A stretch of DNA of 64,000 bases from Heliocidaris tuberculata (GCA_025618425.1 CM046850.1:30655044-30719043), one strand, 5' to 3'; positions 23,876 to 35,960 are shown, counted from the first letter of the stretch. Numbers and translations: made by a program. Notes: a model not told the origin generated them from the letters alone.

Positions 23876-24369
23876 GTAGTTATTTTGGGGTATCTTAAAC
23901 AGACGACTGGTCAGTTATCTAATTGAACACGAAAAAGAAATGAACCTGATCCCTCATTATGCTTACGTTAAGAAAAGTACCCGCTTATTTCACTAACTAC
24001 CCTCTCTTTTTTAAAAACTTGATACGTTTAGGGAAGAGACGTCCGGTATTCGTTAAACGCCTACCAAATGATATTCGATACAATTATTACACAATACGTT
24101 TTAATAGATAAATAATTAAATTACAAAGTCTATTGTCGACAAAATTGATATGCAATCATTGAATATATATACCAGGATAATTAAATTACCTATGCTTCTT
24201 TTAACGAATACATGATCACTTTCTTTTTAAGATGACAAATTGGCAACGGGCCACGGGCGCACATTACATCATTATTTAACAAACAATAAATGGTAGATAG
24301 ATAGATAAGATTTATTAAACTCTATCGAACCCCTATCGGGAGTATGAAAGTCTCAACAAGAACATATTT

Positions 24370-24371
<2 letters not shown>

Positions 24372-24415
<44 letters not shown>

Positions 24416-24535
24416 TCAAAAGTTCTGCGACGGAGATTAAAAATAGAGAGAGACACAGAATAAATGACTCCGTTAGACACAAAAGGTTCAATATTTCGCC
24501 TTTGAACATTTTGTGTCTAACGGAGTCATTTATTC

Positions 24536-24632
<97 letters not shown>
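24372..24632. repeat. TA / TCTG / TC microsatellites around a ~45-bp hairpin
   Basis: (AT)n at 24372-24410 and (TCTG)n(TC)n(TA)n at 24538-24632 flank a near-perfect inverted repeat: AGAATAAATGACTCCGTTAG (about 24458) with its mirror CTAACGGAGTCATTTATTCT (about 24517), loop near 24493. Long R/E or L/S frames here are microsatellite translations. Confidence 0.85.
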
Positions 24633-24633
<1 letters not shown>

Positions 24634-25339
24634 GTGATGATGTTGAGTCTACTTTTATCATTCGCTTTGGTTTGGGTGATATAGAACATAGTGGGATGAA
24701 TTCAAACCAAAGATGACGCAGGATACTCAGGGAATTTAAGCTTTCGTCTTTCGACTTCTTCAGAAATTTATTCTGAAACAGTTATAAAGAGAAGATACAA
24801 TCACTAAAAAAGGCATGACAAAAACTAACGAAGCACTAAGTGTGTGAGAATAATTCACAAAATACAAAAAGAAGACACAATCATTCAAAAATTGATGGAC
24901 TAATATTACTTTCAGTAGAAATATCATGTAAAAATACTGAAATTTCAAATGAATTATAATAAAGCCGACATACCTGTCGTAGACATGGCGGATCATTTAC
25001 GTGAAAGGGAAGGAACTATCCCAATAGTTCCTTTTCACGTACATTCTTAAGAGAGGGAACTTTTTGAAGCTCCATGAAATGACTGACCAATCAGAAGCGA
25101 CCTCCAGTGTCAGGACTCTCTGTATGGATAGCTCTGAGTTAAATGTCGAGGTCCTATAGATAGAAAAGGGTTTAGGAATCTCGTAAAACAAGAGCAGAAA
25201 GTGCATTAACACAGAAATAGACGTACTTGAGACAATTGTGGATTGAAAAAAGGTGACAGAAGTGATCATAAACATAATACACAAATAAATGCATAAGAGA
25301 GTTTGATGATGGATATACAAATATTTTCATAAAAAAGTC

Positions 25340-27202
25340 TATATACAGTTAACAGCATAATTATTCATACCCTTTGTGATTTGAAGTCTTATGTGTTTGT
25401 TTTAAAATGAAAGGTTGACTAGTGGAATTTTGTGATTTTTTTTTTCTTTTTTCTTTTTAGCCCTTCCACAGGGTTCCTTTATTAAGAAATATCATACATA
25501 AGAATATACCAGAAAAGATATATACATGCAGAATTTCAAAATGATATTCTTGGCCATTCTAAATATAATACGAACATACATTTGCAAAATCAATTACATG
25601 TATAGCAAATTCTTTTCAAAGTGTTACAGATTTACCTGGCAAATATAGTTGTATAAGAAAACACAATCACAAACAGTTAGTAAACTGTAACCACTTTTTC
25701 ATAAATTTCTTTTCTTTCAGATTTGTTTTACATATTTTTTTTTCCATATCATAATAACATTTTATCGCTGACATGATGTGTTCAAAAAGTGGCAAACAGT
25801 TTTTGCATTTGGCTGCAAAAATTTCTTTCCTTACTACAATCATAATACAGTTGAGGGCACTATTATTACGTCCATGAAACCCAAACAATTTATTTTGATT
25901 TGTAATCTTAATGTGTACAGTATTACGGGATAGCCAATGCTCAAGTTTTTACCATATTTCGTTTGAATAAATACACGGACAAAAAATATGCCTAATTGTT
26001 TCTTCACTGTTATTACAAAATGTACATAGGTTATCTGTTACTAATTTAAATCTTAACAAAGCATCTTTCATGTAAAGAATTCTATTCAGCATCTTGATCT
26101 GAAACCATCTCATGTTTATATCGATAGTTGAAAGATAGGGAATTTGGTAATAAGAACTCCATATGATATTGTCCAGGTCAAACTCTTGTTTCCATTTTGT
26201 AAGACTTTTACATTCCTTTATCTTATGTTTCAAGAACGAATAATAAATATGTGAACAACCTTTTTTCACTTTCAGTATTAAAAACAATGCTTCAGGGATA
26301 ATACATGTAGGTTCCATGATCTTTGGTATGACACTTTTATTAAAACCAAATCGAATAGCGTTACAAAAGCCATAATTCAATTTGGGTACCAGTAAAGATT
26401 TTACTATGGTTACTCTCCCTAAGGAAGTCAATGTTCTTTTTAGCCATATCGCCATCTGACGTTTTATCTCTTTAACCTTTTCTTGATAATTGTGATTAAC
26501 CATTTCTGATAATTTAACTGAAAAGTCTATACCCAGGTACCTAAAATATCCTTCAGATATCCAATTTAATTTGTACTCGTGTAAAATCTCTTTTTTTAAA
26601 GTTCTGTTCTTCCCAATCCATATCACTTGAGTTTTAGTTATGTTAATTTTGAGGTTGGACATATTTGCAAATTCATTAAGTATTGTAAGGGCACATTGTA
26701 AATCCTGTGTTGAACCGTTAAGTGTCAAAATGGTATCATCTGCATATTGCAACAGTTTAAGCGTTTTCCCATTCATATGCAATCCAACTAAAGAATCTGA
26801 GTGTCGCATTAGGATACCAAGTATCTCACTGACTAACAAAAAGAGGTATGGAGACAAAGGATCTCCCTGACGACACCCTCGTCCTATTTCAAATCTATCT
26901 GTACAGTGTCCGTTAACTAATACACAAGAGGATGCATTTGCATAAAATAACTTAATCCATTTCTTTACAGAAGGACCGAAGTGAAAGAAATCCAGGACCT
27001 TAAAAAGAAAATTATGCGATACAGAATCAAATGCTTTTTCAAAATCAACAATTGTTTTAAAGGTATAATATTATTCGAAAATTCTTTGTCACATGATCAA
27101 GTACATGTACATAAACCAAGACAAACCAATTTAATGAAAAACAAAATTGAAAAAATTCAAATCTTTTTAAGGGTATGAATAATTTGTTGTTAACTGTATA
27201 TA
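25340..27202. mobile_element. Tc1/mariner-like termini flanking a nested LINE insertion
   Basis: TATACAGTTAACAGCATAAT followed by TATTCATACCCTTT at 25342 is mirrored by GGGTATGAATAATTTGTTG and TTAACTGTATATA at 27172-27202. Both ends are flanked by TA. The TIR-proximal sequence also pairs (GATTTGAA on each side). No transposase remains. Most of the interior is the L1-like element at 25438-27062. Family assignment is by TA flanks and the form of the TIR. Confidence 0.6.
25438..27062 (-). pseudogene. L1-like non-LTR retrotransposon, 5'-truncated reverse transcriptase
   Basis: A continuous minus-strand frame from 27062 to about 25949 encodes IVDFEKAFDSVSHNFLF, GRGCRQGDPLSPYLFLL, LLQYADDTILTL (catalytic YADD intact) and YFRYLGIDF, the palm-to-thumb order of an L1/Tx1-type RT. 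It then gives a CxxC-xxxxx-H-xxxx-C like tail (LCTFCNNSEETIRHIFCPC). After a stop, a further in-family block follows at 25667-25888 (RNNSALNCIMIVVRKEIFAA). An A-rich tail on the minus strand ends at about 25438. The 5' half, including endonuclease and ORF1, is missing. Confidence 0.85.
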
Positions 27203-27224
27203 CATGTACATGTATATACATGTA

Positions 27225-27228
27225 TATG

Positions 27229-27316
<88 letters not shown>

Positions 27317-27334
27317 GGTGCGTGTGTGTGTGTG

Positions 27335-27386
<52 letters not shown>

Positions 27387-27395
27387 TGTGTGTAA
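27225..27395. repeat. Compound (TA)n(TG)n microsatellite
   Basis: TA run, TG run, a second short TA run and TG run in sequence. The overlapping YIYI/VCVC frames on both strands are artefacts of this repeat. Confidence 0.95.
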
Positions 27396-27982
27396 GACTA
27401 GAAATAGGACATTTAGCTTTGTCTTTTGTTCTATTATATACAACTGGTTTTCCTGTAATATGTCCATGTGGGTGATCTGCTTCCAGTAATTACCTTTAAA
27501 TCTTCAAATGTTATTCCCTGCCACTCTTTAATTGCTCTATAATATCCCGATTATTATTTCTTTTGTATCTTTATTGGTATAACCCTGTTCCATAGTTTGT
27601 TTACTGGAAGTATTATCCCTTTCATTTATTTGGCGACAGTCCACTGAGTCGATGACTTCTCCCACTCTGAGTAGGACCAGTAATATATTAATTTGCTAAG
27701 GTTACAATTATCATTCCCCTTGTAAATATTCAGTACTTCCAATCCTGACCAATGTCTAAATCCAAGACCCAACCCTTAATGTTTATTCATTTATAAGTTA
27801 CTCCAAGGAATATAAAAAGAGACACAAGTAGAAACTCTTGGCTTCTTCGGTCCTCTCCCACCTTTAGGGGAAGGATTCATCAGCTCTTCTGGTCCTGTCC
27901 ACCCTTAGGAGAGGATTCGCCAGCTTCTGGGGGAATCTGTCCCACCAGTAACATCTTGTAGTTATCATTCAATTATATAGGC

Positions 27983-28226
27983 TGTGACATTTCAGATGCC
28001 TATCATTATATCATAACTTATCGCGGACACATTGTTATTTGCATGCCAAGATTGGCCTTTTCGTTTATGATACAAGAAATATATTTGAAACCGAGAAAGG
28101 ATTTCTCCTGTTCCTTGATTTGTGTTCATGGACCATTTATACTTTACGTGACACTCGACAATAACGCCATCGGACAATATCGAACTATATCAACAATATA
28201 TATACACCAATATCTAGAATGTCACA
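27983..28226 (+). mobile_element. Solo or orphan LTR, 244 bp, followed by a candidate PBS
   Basis: Begins TGTGACATTTC and ends GAATGTCACA, a short inverted repeat with TG...CA ends as in LTRs. It is followed directly by TTGGTGGCAGCGGTTAAAC, and TGGTGGCAGCGG at 28228-28239 has the form of a tRNA primer-binding site (it would pair with a ...CCGCTGCCACCA tRNA end). No second LTR or gag/pol frame was seen downstream, so the internal part is decayed or lost. Confidence 0.55.
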
Positions 28227-28239
28227 TTGGTGGCAGCGG

Positions 28240-30395
28240 TTAAACTGGATGATTTGAGCCTCGACTACCACTTATTTGCTAGTCGTCTGCTGATATTTTA
28301 TATTTGAACGCTTTGCTGCATTTTTTGAAGGTTATGTTCAGCCCGAGATTGCTTCACACTCTTTCGACATAAATGCTGCCTTTTCAACCATATTTCAGGC
28401 CACTTGTCTGTTATTTTTGGACGCTTCGCTATATTTTAATGATTTAATATATTTCTGCTGATGTACCTGTTGTCTCTTTGCGTCAGCTGTTTATTATCAG
28501 ATTGTTTTCTTCGGACCAGCATCGATTTACTTGCCTCATCTTGACCTTCATGTGCTTTCTCAAAGGCTGCGGTGCTATGCCAGTTTGCAGGACGTTATTC
28601 ATTGCTGAGCGATTTACCGTCATCAGTTCTTCATTTTGACTGTGTATCAGATGTTTTGCTTTTCTTTAGTTCCTGATTGGACCTTTAAATCTACCCTTCA
28701 TTTGCAAGAAACGTTTGGAGGCTTTTGGGGACTTTATACTAGCTCAGTATCCTTCTCGCCAATTTTCTTATATTGCTGTTAACGTTGTTTTTCATTGTTC
28801 AATTTGATGTGTCTTATGTTACGTACGAGTAAGTCCGCTCCATTTTTTTCATTATCTTCTCCTAGATGAGAAACATTTCATTTGCATGTGATTTATAGGT
28901 TGGGGTGGGCTTACGTAACTTCCGGTTAGCAACCCTTAGAGCGATGAAAACAATATTCGTGCTTGCTCAAATCCTGCTCGAATGCTGATCACACAACCTG
29001 GTAACAGCTTTTGACTCTTATCAGGCCCATGATAGCCTCGGCATTGTGCTGATCGATGATTCGGTCGAGCGAGCTATGTTTGATGGTCTGCTGATCATGC
29101 AAGAATCTCTGTGTTTTCATCGGTTGTCATTGGCATTGAACGAAAGTACCCAGATGACCGCCCCGATCTATAGTGAATACTGTTTCTTGTCATTCTTATC
29201 ACTTTGATTTGTTACCAATTTGATTCTTTCCGTTGATTATTTTTATGCTTACATTCTTTTAGCAGTTTCGGCCATTTGTTTCTAAGCATCATCATCAGTC
29301 TGCATTCTCAATATGCTATGCCTTGTGTAGTTCTAACATTTAGGCCTCTCTCTGATCATGCCTTATAATGACTTTCCTTATAACATAATATACCCTGACA
29401 TTCCATACATCCCTATTCTTTTCCATGGGTGTTCGAAACCAATTTGCAGCTGCATTGGACACCTCATCCGTATGCAAATGGAACTATAATATTTTAAACT
29501 TTAAAGGCATCCATATTTGACCAATCTGGGGTGGGGGTAATAGCCACATTGGAAGTAAAAATGATTTAGATGACTGGCCACCATCAAAAATCACATTTTG
29601 CTTTTCTTGGTTGGTAATCCTTTTGAAACTCTACATGTATCTTTTTAAAGTGATAGTGAAATACTGGAACGTTGGTTCATAAAACATAATTGTGTTACCT
29701 ATAATATAATGATCGTGGGACGTACTTGTAGTTTACACCTGATATTGTATTGAAGTTTCAGCTTCCAGTGATGTGTTTTGAAAGACTGTAGCACCCATTT
29801 GCAAGGATATATAGATTTTTTTGCTAATTTCTTTCCAGTTTCGTTATGATTTTGATTTATTGAAATATGAAAACAAAATATAGAACAAAAATCATATAAT
29901 TTTCCTGTGTTCTACGATATTCCCAGCATATCCCTTGTTCATCAAAAGCCTTCATTGTCCTACTTCATTTATAGTTTTTGTCATCTTTGTAGTTTACCGT
30001 ATATTTGCATTTTACGTTTTTTAGTGGTTCTTTTGATATATATAATAATAATGTCATTATTTATAGATATGTTGTGCTAGTGTACTAACATGATAGTTTT
30101 TTATCGGTATGGATTAACACTTTAGCATTCTTTCTCATGGCATTTGTGGGTTACATACCTGTAATATTTATATTCGGTTTCGTTCTATGCCACTCTTCTG
30201 GGAAGGTGGTGCATATACCATCAGTACAAAAAAAAAAAAAAAACACCTCAGTAGTAATTCTGTTTTCAAAGTCATGACAGTTTTTTTTTTAACGTCATAA
30301 GTTCCCCCTCCCCCGGTACACTTTTGTGCCGTGATAAAAATTTAGAGATATGTACATGCATGCTTGTGTCTCCACACAATTCTGGCTAGAAAAGG
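28240..30395. other. No gene seen; possible decayed LTR-element interior, then AT-rich spacer
   Basis: No frame above about 60 codons and no recognisable pol motif. An A run occurs at 30228-30243, with C and T runs near 30300. The first kilobase could be eroded retroelement leader/gag sequence given the PBS-like site at its left edge, but nothing in it proves that. Confidence 0.35.
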
Positions 30396-30897
30396 TTAAA
30401 GGAGAATGAAACCCTGGGGAAAATCATTTTTAATGAAAAGAGAGGATAGAAAGAAGCAATTTTTAAAAATTTCATCAAAATCGGTTAAGAAATGAGAGAG
30501 TTATGAAAGTTTGAGAAGTCTCACTTTACTTTCTATTGCGATCCTCAAATTGGCAATGTTGCTTCAAAATGACAGGTTTAGTAGGACAAGATATATCATG
30601 GAGAAATGTATTTGACACAACATATGTTGAGTTCACAAATAGACAAGCATCATTTTTTAGAGATATTAGAGAAAATATGAAATTTTGTGTAGAAAACACA
30701 TGGAGAGTTGTCCTACTCTACCTGTCACTTTGAAGCAACATTGCCAATTTGAGGATCGCCATAGAAATTAAATTGAGACTTTTCAAACTTTCATAACTTT
30801 TTCATTTCTTAACCGATTTTGGTGGAACTTTTTAAAAATTACTTCTCTCTATCCTCTCTTTTTATGGATTTTCCCCCAGGGTTTCATTCCCCTTTAA
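30396..30897. mobile_element. Long-TIR MITE, 502 bp, TTAAAGGxGAATGAAACCC termini
   Basis: The left TTAAAGGAGAATGAAACCCT mirrors AGGGTTTCATTCCCCTTTAA at the right. Pairing continues for roughly 150 bp on each side (CGGTTAAGAAATGA / TCATTTCTTAACCG; TCCTCAAATTGGCAATGTTG and mirror; AGTAGGACAA and mirror). The TTAA ends could reflect a TTAA target. A 65-codon frame inside is incidental. Confidence 0.85.
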
Positions 30898-30960
30898 ATA
30901 ATGAGACAGAACTAATTTATATTTCTGAAACGAGGACGTTTCTTTTTGAAAGAAGGAACG

Positions 30961-31905
30961 ATATATAAATTGATATAGTGATAATCAATTAAGATCATTA
31001 CCTGTTAGGTTGTTTGTGGTTATGCTATGGACAGTGCTTGCTTGTGTGATGGATCACGTGACGTGATCCGCCGCAAAAGCAAGTTAACTGATGCGTGTCA
31101 TTGTGTAGTCCACTGCCTGGACTGTTCGCGCACGAACGCGATCCGTTGCCGTTCTCACTCACTTTAGATAATAATACACCCCCAACGCTAAAACTGGTTT
31201 TTCGACGGGTGAAATTGTGGGGATCGCGCGATTAGTGGAGAGTCGCGCTCTGTGTGGGATATGCGTGTAGAGAAAGAGCAGCGTTAGGGAATAAACCAAA
31301 TATAAAAAACGGATAGAATCTAGACTAGTCATTGTGGCGCCACCTTCATTCATGACAACCCATGTACACGAGTACACGAAGGCATCCATAGTACAAACTA
31401 TATAACCCCCCCCCCCCTTCCCCAAATAATTACTACCCGCTACCTGCAACCTTGATTGAGTCTCATAGCAATGTGAATGTTGCATGCATTGCAAACATTG
31501 CTTTATATAAAGTTTATTGACATAGTTACTTGTGTGTATCAGTTCCCTCGGTATATCATTTCTGATTCTAAATACCCGTTATTACGTGATGAGCCTTCGT
31601 GTACTAAACCTATGATTATGTACCAAACCTATAGGTCTACATTTACATACTTTACCATTATCATTAATCGAGTACTATAACTACAAGTACTTCTTTGCAC
31701 TGACTCTACTCGTGTACATGGGTTGTCATGAATGAAGGTGGCGCAACAATGACACGCATCAGTTAACTTGCTTTTGCGGTGGATCACGTCACGTGATCCA
31801 TCACACAAGCAAGCACTGTCCATAGCATAACCACAAACAACCTAACAGGTAATGATTTTAATTATATTAAACTTTACATTGATTATCACTATATCAATTT
31901 ATATA
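30961..31905. mobile_element. Long-TIR element carrying a nested small transposon
   Basis: Arms pair from TATAAATTGATATAGTGATA (30963) to the mirror TATCACTATATCAATTTATA (about 31884). They continue through CCTGTTAGGTTGTTTGTGG, GGATCACGTGACGTGATCC (itself palindromic), GTTAACTGATGCGTGTCATTG and GCCACCTTCATTCATGACAA. The left arm is interrupted at 31106-31327 by another element; the right arm is not. No transposase. Confidence 0.85.
31106..31327. mobile_element. Small element, 222 bp, TAGTC ends, 9-bp target duplication (copy 1)
   Basis: It is flanked by direct repeats GTCATTGTG at 31097-31105 and 31328-31336. It begins TAGTCCACTGCCTGG and ends GAATCTAGACTA (inverted TAGTC). It interrupts the left arm of the surrounding palindrome; the uninterrupted right arm preserves the pre-insertion site. 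A second, 240-bp copy in the opposite orientation lies at 36570-36809. The 9-bp duplication fits Mutator-like elements, but the family is not proven. Confidence 0.85.
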
Positions 31906-31980
31906 TATTATATGTATTATATATATTATATATATATTATTATATACATGTATATTATATATATATATATATATAAACAC

Positions 31981-32713
31981 AAAAAAAAAAGTAACTCTTC
32001 CCTTAATCAAATTGACGTAACTTCTTAACGAAAAGGTTGTGAGCAAAATAACTTGGCAAGAGTGTTCTTACACTTATTGACTAAATTCCCTGTAAAAATG
32101 AGATTGATCCATCGAGTCATGCATAAGTGGGCAAACATTAAAGGCAAAAATGTCACTTTTCAAAAGTCACAAGGGTAATTTTTATGCTGTATTAACTACA
32201 TTTTAGCATTTCTTGCCCGATTTTTAAAGTGTGCTCACTCAACCATGACACGATGACAACCTCTTATGTTCACATAACACGTGAGGATACATTTTGTTAA
32301 AAATATCTGGAGTTTCTTTTTTTCCCCAATATGCTGAATTGATTTTGCAATTTCAAATTCAGGAGGGTTGATTTTTTTTTAATTGTGCTCACCCAACCAT
32401 AATAATGAGAAAAGTGTCAGGATAGGCGTGATGGGGTCAAGCGATGGATGATAAACAACAAAACATAAATATGCATCAGAAACCGAATTCGATAAAATCT
32501 CGTTTCACAGAATCCTCAAAATGACCCTTGTGACTTTTGAAAAGTGACAATTTTGCCTTTAATGTTTGCTCACTCATGCATGACTCAATGGCCAATCTCA
32601 TTTTCACAGAAAAGTTAGTCAATAAGTATGGTAACACTCCTGCCAAGTTATTTTGCTCAAAACCTTTTCGTTAAAAAGTTACGCCATTTCGATTAAGGGG
32701 AGAGTTACTTTTT

Positions 32714-32716
<3 letters not shown>
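31981..32716. mobile_element. Long-TIR element, ~730 bp, AAAAAAGTAACTCTTCCC termini
   Basis: The left GTAACTCTTCCCTTAATCAA mirrors TCGATTAAGGGGAGAGTTAC (approximate). Arms of about 190 bp pair through CGAAAAGGTTGTGAGCAAAA, ACTTGGCAAGAGTG, AATGAGATTG and AAAGGCAAAAATGTCACTTT. A (TA)n tract flanks both sides. Non-coding interior. Confidence 0.85.
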
Positions 32717-32747
<31 letters not shown>

Positions 32748-33338
32748 CAGGAACAAAGTTCAGAGAAAATGCAGTGTTAAAAATATGTAGAAAATAAAGT
32801 TCACGACATCGTATAGAATACACAAACGAGGAGCATGTTTTTAACTTCACAAGCGCTTTCGATTTATTCTCTTCAGGTGAAGTGACCCTTTGATAGTTTT
32901 ACATGACTTTATATATAAGTATGATTAAGGCAATATAGTAATATTCAAACGAGGACGAGGTTTGTAACATTGTCCTATAGTTGTTTTTACGACATGATTT
33001 ATCTTAATCTTAATCTTAGATTAAGCGTTGTAAGTAGGAAGTCTTTTATGTTCAGTTTGTTTGAGAATCCTAATCCATACAACTCAACACATCGTAAAGC
33101 TACACAAAGATTCTTAATGATGTAAAACATGTAATGTTTCCTGTATTCATGGGAATAAAAAATAAAGGTGGGTGATTGTAAAAAAAAAGAACAAAGAAAA
33201 AAAAATAAGTTATAGGACATTTCCCAGCATTCGGATTGAACGTGCATAGTCCTAAGAAGAGAAAGACACAGAGTGAGAGAGAGCGAGGAAAAAGAGGGGG
33301 AAAACAGGGGTAACGAGAGAGGGAAGGGCAGAAGGAAA

Positions 33339-33342
<4 letters not shown>

Positions 33343-33386
<44 letters not shown>
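33343..33386. repeat. (GA)n microsatellite
   Basis: About 20 GA dinucleotides within a purine-rich tract from 33260. The RERE and SLSL frames across it are artefacts. Confidence 0.93.
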
Positions 33387-33388
<2 letters not shown>

Positions 33389-33765
33389 GAGGAGAGATGG
33401 TAAAAGATGCATATGGTATCGTTTCCTGGATTACATAATTCAAATACATCAATCTTTTTATATAATTTTATACATGTTTGAAGATTTAGATAAAGAATAT
33501 CTTGATATAAATCAAATAATAGTAATACATACAGAGGAACACAGAGACATATATTATTCTTTATTATCTTTTTGTTTCAGATATCCTAAAATACTAAAAA
33601 TATTAAAAATATTAGTACTACAAAGCATTCAAAGAAGGCGTGAATTTTGAAATGAAGTATTTTTCTTTTAGACATCTTTTAATTTTGTTGTCTTCTTTCA
33701 TTTTGTAAAAAGGTAATATATCAAAGTTTGGTTCTTGTGAGCGCTCAGTTTTAGTTGTCGATATT

Positions 33766-33766
33766 G

Positions 33767-33830
<64 letters not shown>
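33766..33830. repeat. (TA)n microsatellite next to a Tc1-like end
   Basis: About 31 TA dinucleotides immediately left of the Tc1-like terminus at 33850, consistent with a TA-targeting element landing in or near a TA array. Confidence 0.93.
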
Positions 33831-33835
<5 letters not shown>

Positions 33836-33847
33836 TGTAAATATGTA

Positions 33848-35540
33848 TACACTGCCCTTCAAAAGTTTGGGTATACTTGTACATTTGTAATAAGAACTGA
33901 TTTCTCACAATCATCCACAATTCATTTATGATCAGATATGTTGCACTGCAACAATTTGGTATCAAACTGAAGAGTAGACATCAGCCTTCAAGTTGACACC
34001 AGTTTAACATATGTAAAGCGTTTCATGGGGCAGTCATGCGTTAAAAAGGCAACCTACCCCCCAAAATATTATTTCCAGCGCAATTAGAAGGTCACTGGTT
34101 TTGGTCAGTTGTGCCAGCATTTTTGCCCTTTTGACATTTTACTAAATCTGACCCTCGTTTGTCCTGATGAATGTTCAAAATTTGTTGACTGATATGCAAT
34201 AAGAATTCCTATACTCATGCAAAAATCTATTATTTTCATCTGAGAAACACATCAACATTTTGGGAACACCACAATGCTTTGGGGTTTTCTTTTTTCATGG
34301 GAAGTCATATTCTTCGCATTTTTTGTGTATACCCTTACAAGGAAAGTACTGACTAAATGAATAATGGTATGTCATGAGATGCTCATTTATTCATTTTTCA
34401 AAGTTTTATTTTTACATGTTTCGGATTACAGAGACATCTCATTTAAGAACCTGCCCCTGGCAGCAATCACAGCACTGCACATCCTGGGCATTCGGCTTGT
34501 CAAGTTTTGAAGATATAGTCACTGGAAATGTCTTTCTATGCCTTCTGAAGATATAAAAATATTTGTCTTCCAGAGGACAATAACCCCAACCATTCCTTAA
34601 GACTGTGCTAAATCTACCTGGAGAAAAAAAAGAAGAGGAAGGGTTCCTGAAAATCATGAATTGGTTGCCCCAGTCCCCGGATGTGAATCTGATACAGCTG
34701 ATATTGGGAAGAGCTGGACAGGAAGGTCTTATAAAAATGCCCAGCAAGTGAGCTTCATCTTCTGAAGGCACTGAAATACATTTCCAGTGACTATCTCCAC
34801 AACTACCTCCACAAGTTTGTCTTCCAGCAGAAAAATTACCCAAAACATTCCTCAAGGCAATGTAAAGGCTACCTTTAGAAAACAGAAGAGAAAGGGGTCC
34901 TGAAAATCATGCTATGGGAAAAGCTGGACAGGAAGGTCCGAGGAAAATGCCCAACATGTGAGCCTCATATGTTGGAAATTCTTCAGAAAGCAGGGGAAGA
35001 TATTTCCAGTGACTTCCTCCACAACTACTTCCACAATTTGACCATGCAGCTGGATGCCCAGGATGTGCCATGCTGTGGTCGCTCCCAGGGGCGGGTTCTC
35101 TGATGAAAAGTCTTTATTATTCGAAACGTGACTAAATAAAACTTTGACAAATAAAAAAATGCCCATCTCATGACAAACTATTAGTTATTTAGGCATTATT
35201 TTCCTTGAAGAAGTAACACAAATGCAAAGAATAAACAACAAAATATGATTTCCCATGAGAAAAAAAGAAAACAAAAAGCATTATGGTGATCCCAAAATAT
35301 TGATGTGTTTCTTAGATGAACATGTTAGTTTGTTGTTTTTTATTGGTCAATAAAGATGTAATATTCATCAGAACAAACGAGGGTCAGATTTTGTAGAATG
35401 CCAAAAGGGCAAATATGCTGGCACAACTGACCAAAACCAGTGACCTTCTAATTGCGCTGGAAATGATAATGTTGGGGGTAGGTTACCTTTTTAACGCATG
35501 ACTGCCCCCTGAAACGCTTTACATGTATGTTAAACTTAGT
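33848..35540. mobile_element. Rearranged Tc1-like transposon with ~400-bp inverted arms
   Basis: The left end ACACTGCCCTTCAAAAGTTTG has the form of Tc1-family termini. Arms pair between about 33995-34330 and 35205-35535 (GAAACGCTTTACATxTATGT; GACCTTCTAATTGCGCTGGA and mirrors). Between them are three partial copies of a transposase 3' end. One is on minus at about 34560-34440. Two are tandem on plus, at 34565-34800 and 34805-35105; the first carries a TTCCAGxxGACAATxACCCC block and CCCCAGTCCCCGGATxTGAA (DNDPK- and PQSPDLN-like), while the second keeps the QxNxxKHSS block and a 64-codon tail (LWEKLDRKVRGKCPTCEPHM). All copies are broken. Confidence 0.8.
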
Positions 35541-35545
35541 CTGGG

Positions 35546-35960
35546 AGCCTGTCCCGAAATAGTCACCCCATTTTACATATGAGATTTGACCCCTTAAAGT
35601 TACTTAGACTATCCATGTCATTCACAAAAAGCTTGTCAGCTCGAACGAAGCCGCCGGGTTTGGCCCCCGAGCCCCCAAAAGGGGCCCAAAAGTCGGGTCG
35701 ATTTCAACCCATCTAACATATGCGCCAAACTTTGTCAAAATTAAGGTGTATGACTATACATTACCAAAACACCGAAACTGACAAAAAATTTCCGTCGGGA
35801 TGGGTTGTCAGACCGCCCCTAAAAAATTGGGGCAAATCTTTCCCCTTTATGGCCCATGGACCAAATTTTGTTAGAAGGAAGAGTTATAGATGTACATTAC
35901 AAAAAAATAAAAACTTACTTACAGCTGTGCTGTTGCTGCCCAAAATGCTCTGGATGTAGA
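35546..35960. mobile_element. Foldback-family repeat, partial copy
   Basis: Starts GGGAGCCTGTCCCGAAATAG and is colinear with the left arm at 15346 through GTCGGGTCGATTTCA, AACTGACAAAAA, TTTCCGTCGGGAT and GGAAGAGTTATAGATGTACA, then ends about 415 bp in. It directly truncates the right end of the Tc1-like element. Confidence 0.75.

Noticed and set aside
27057..27489. Long YIYI/VCVC/THTH frames on both strands
   Set aside because: Translations of the TA/TG microsatellite.
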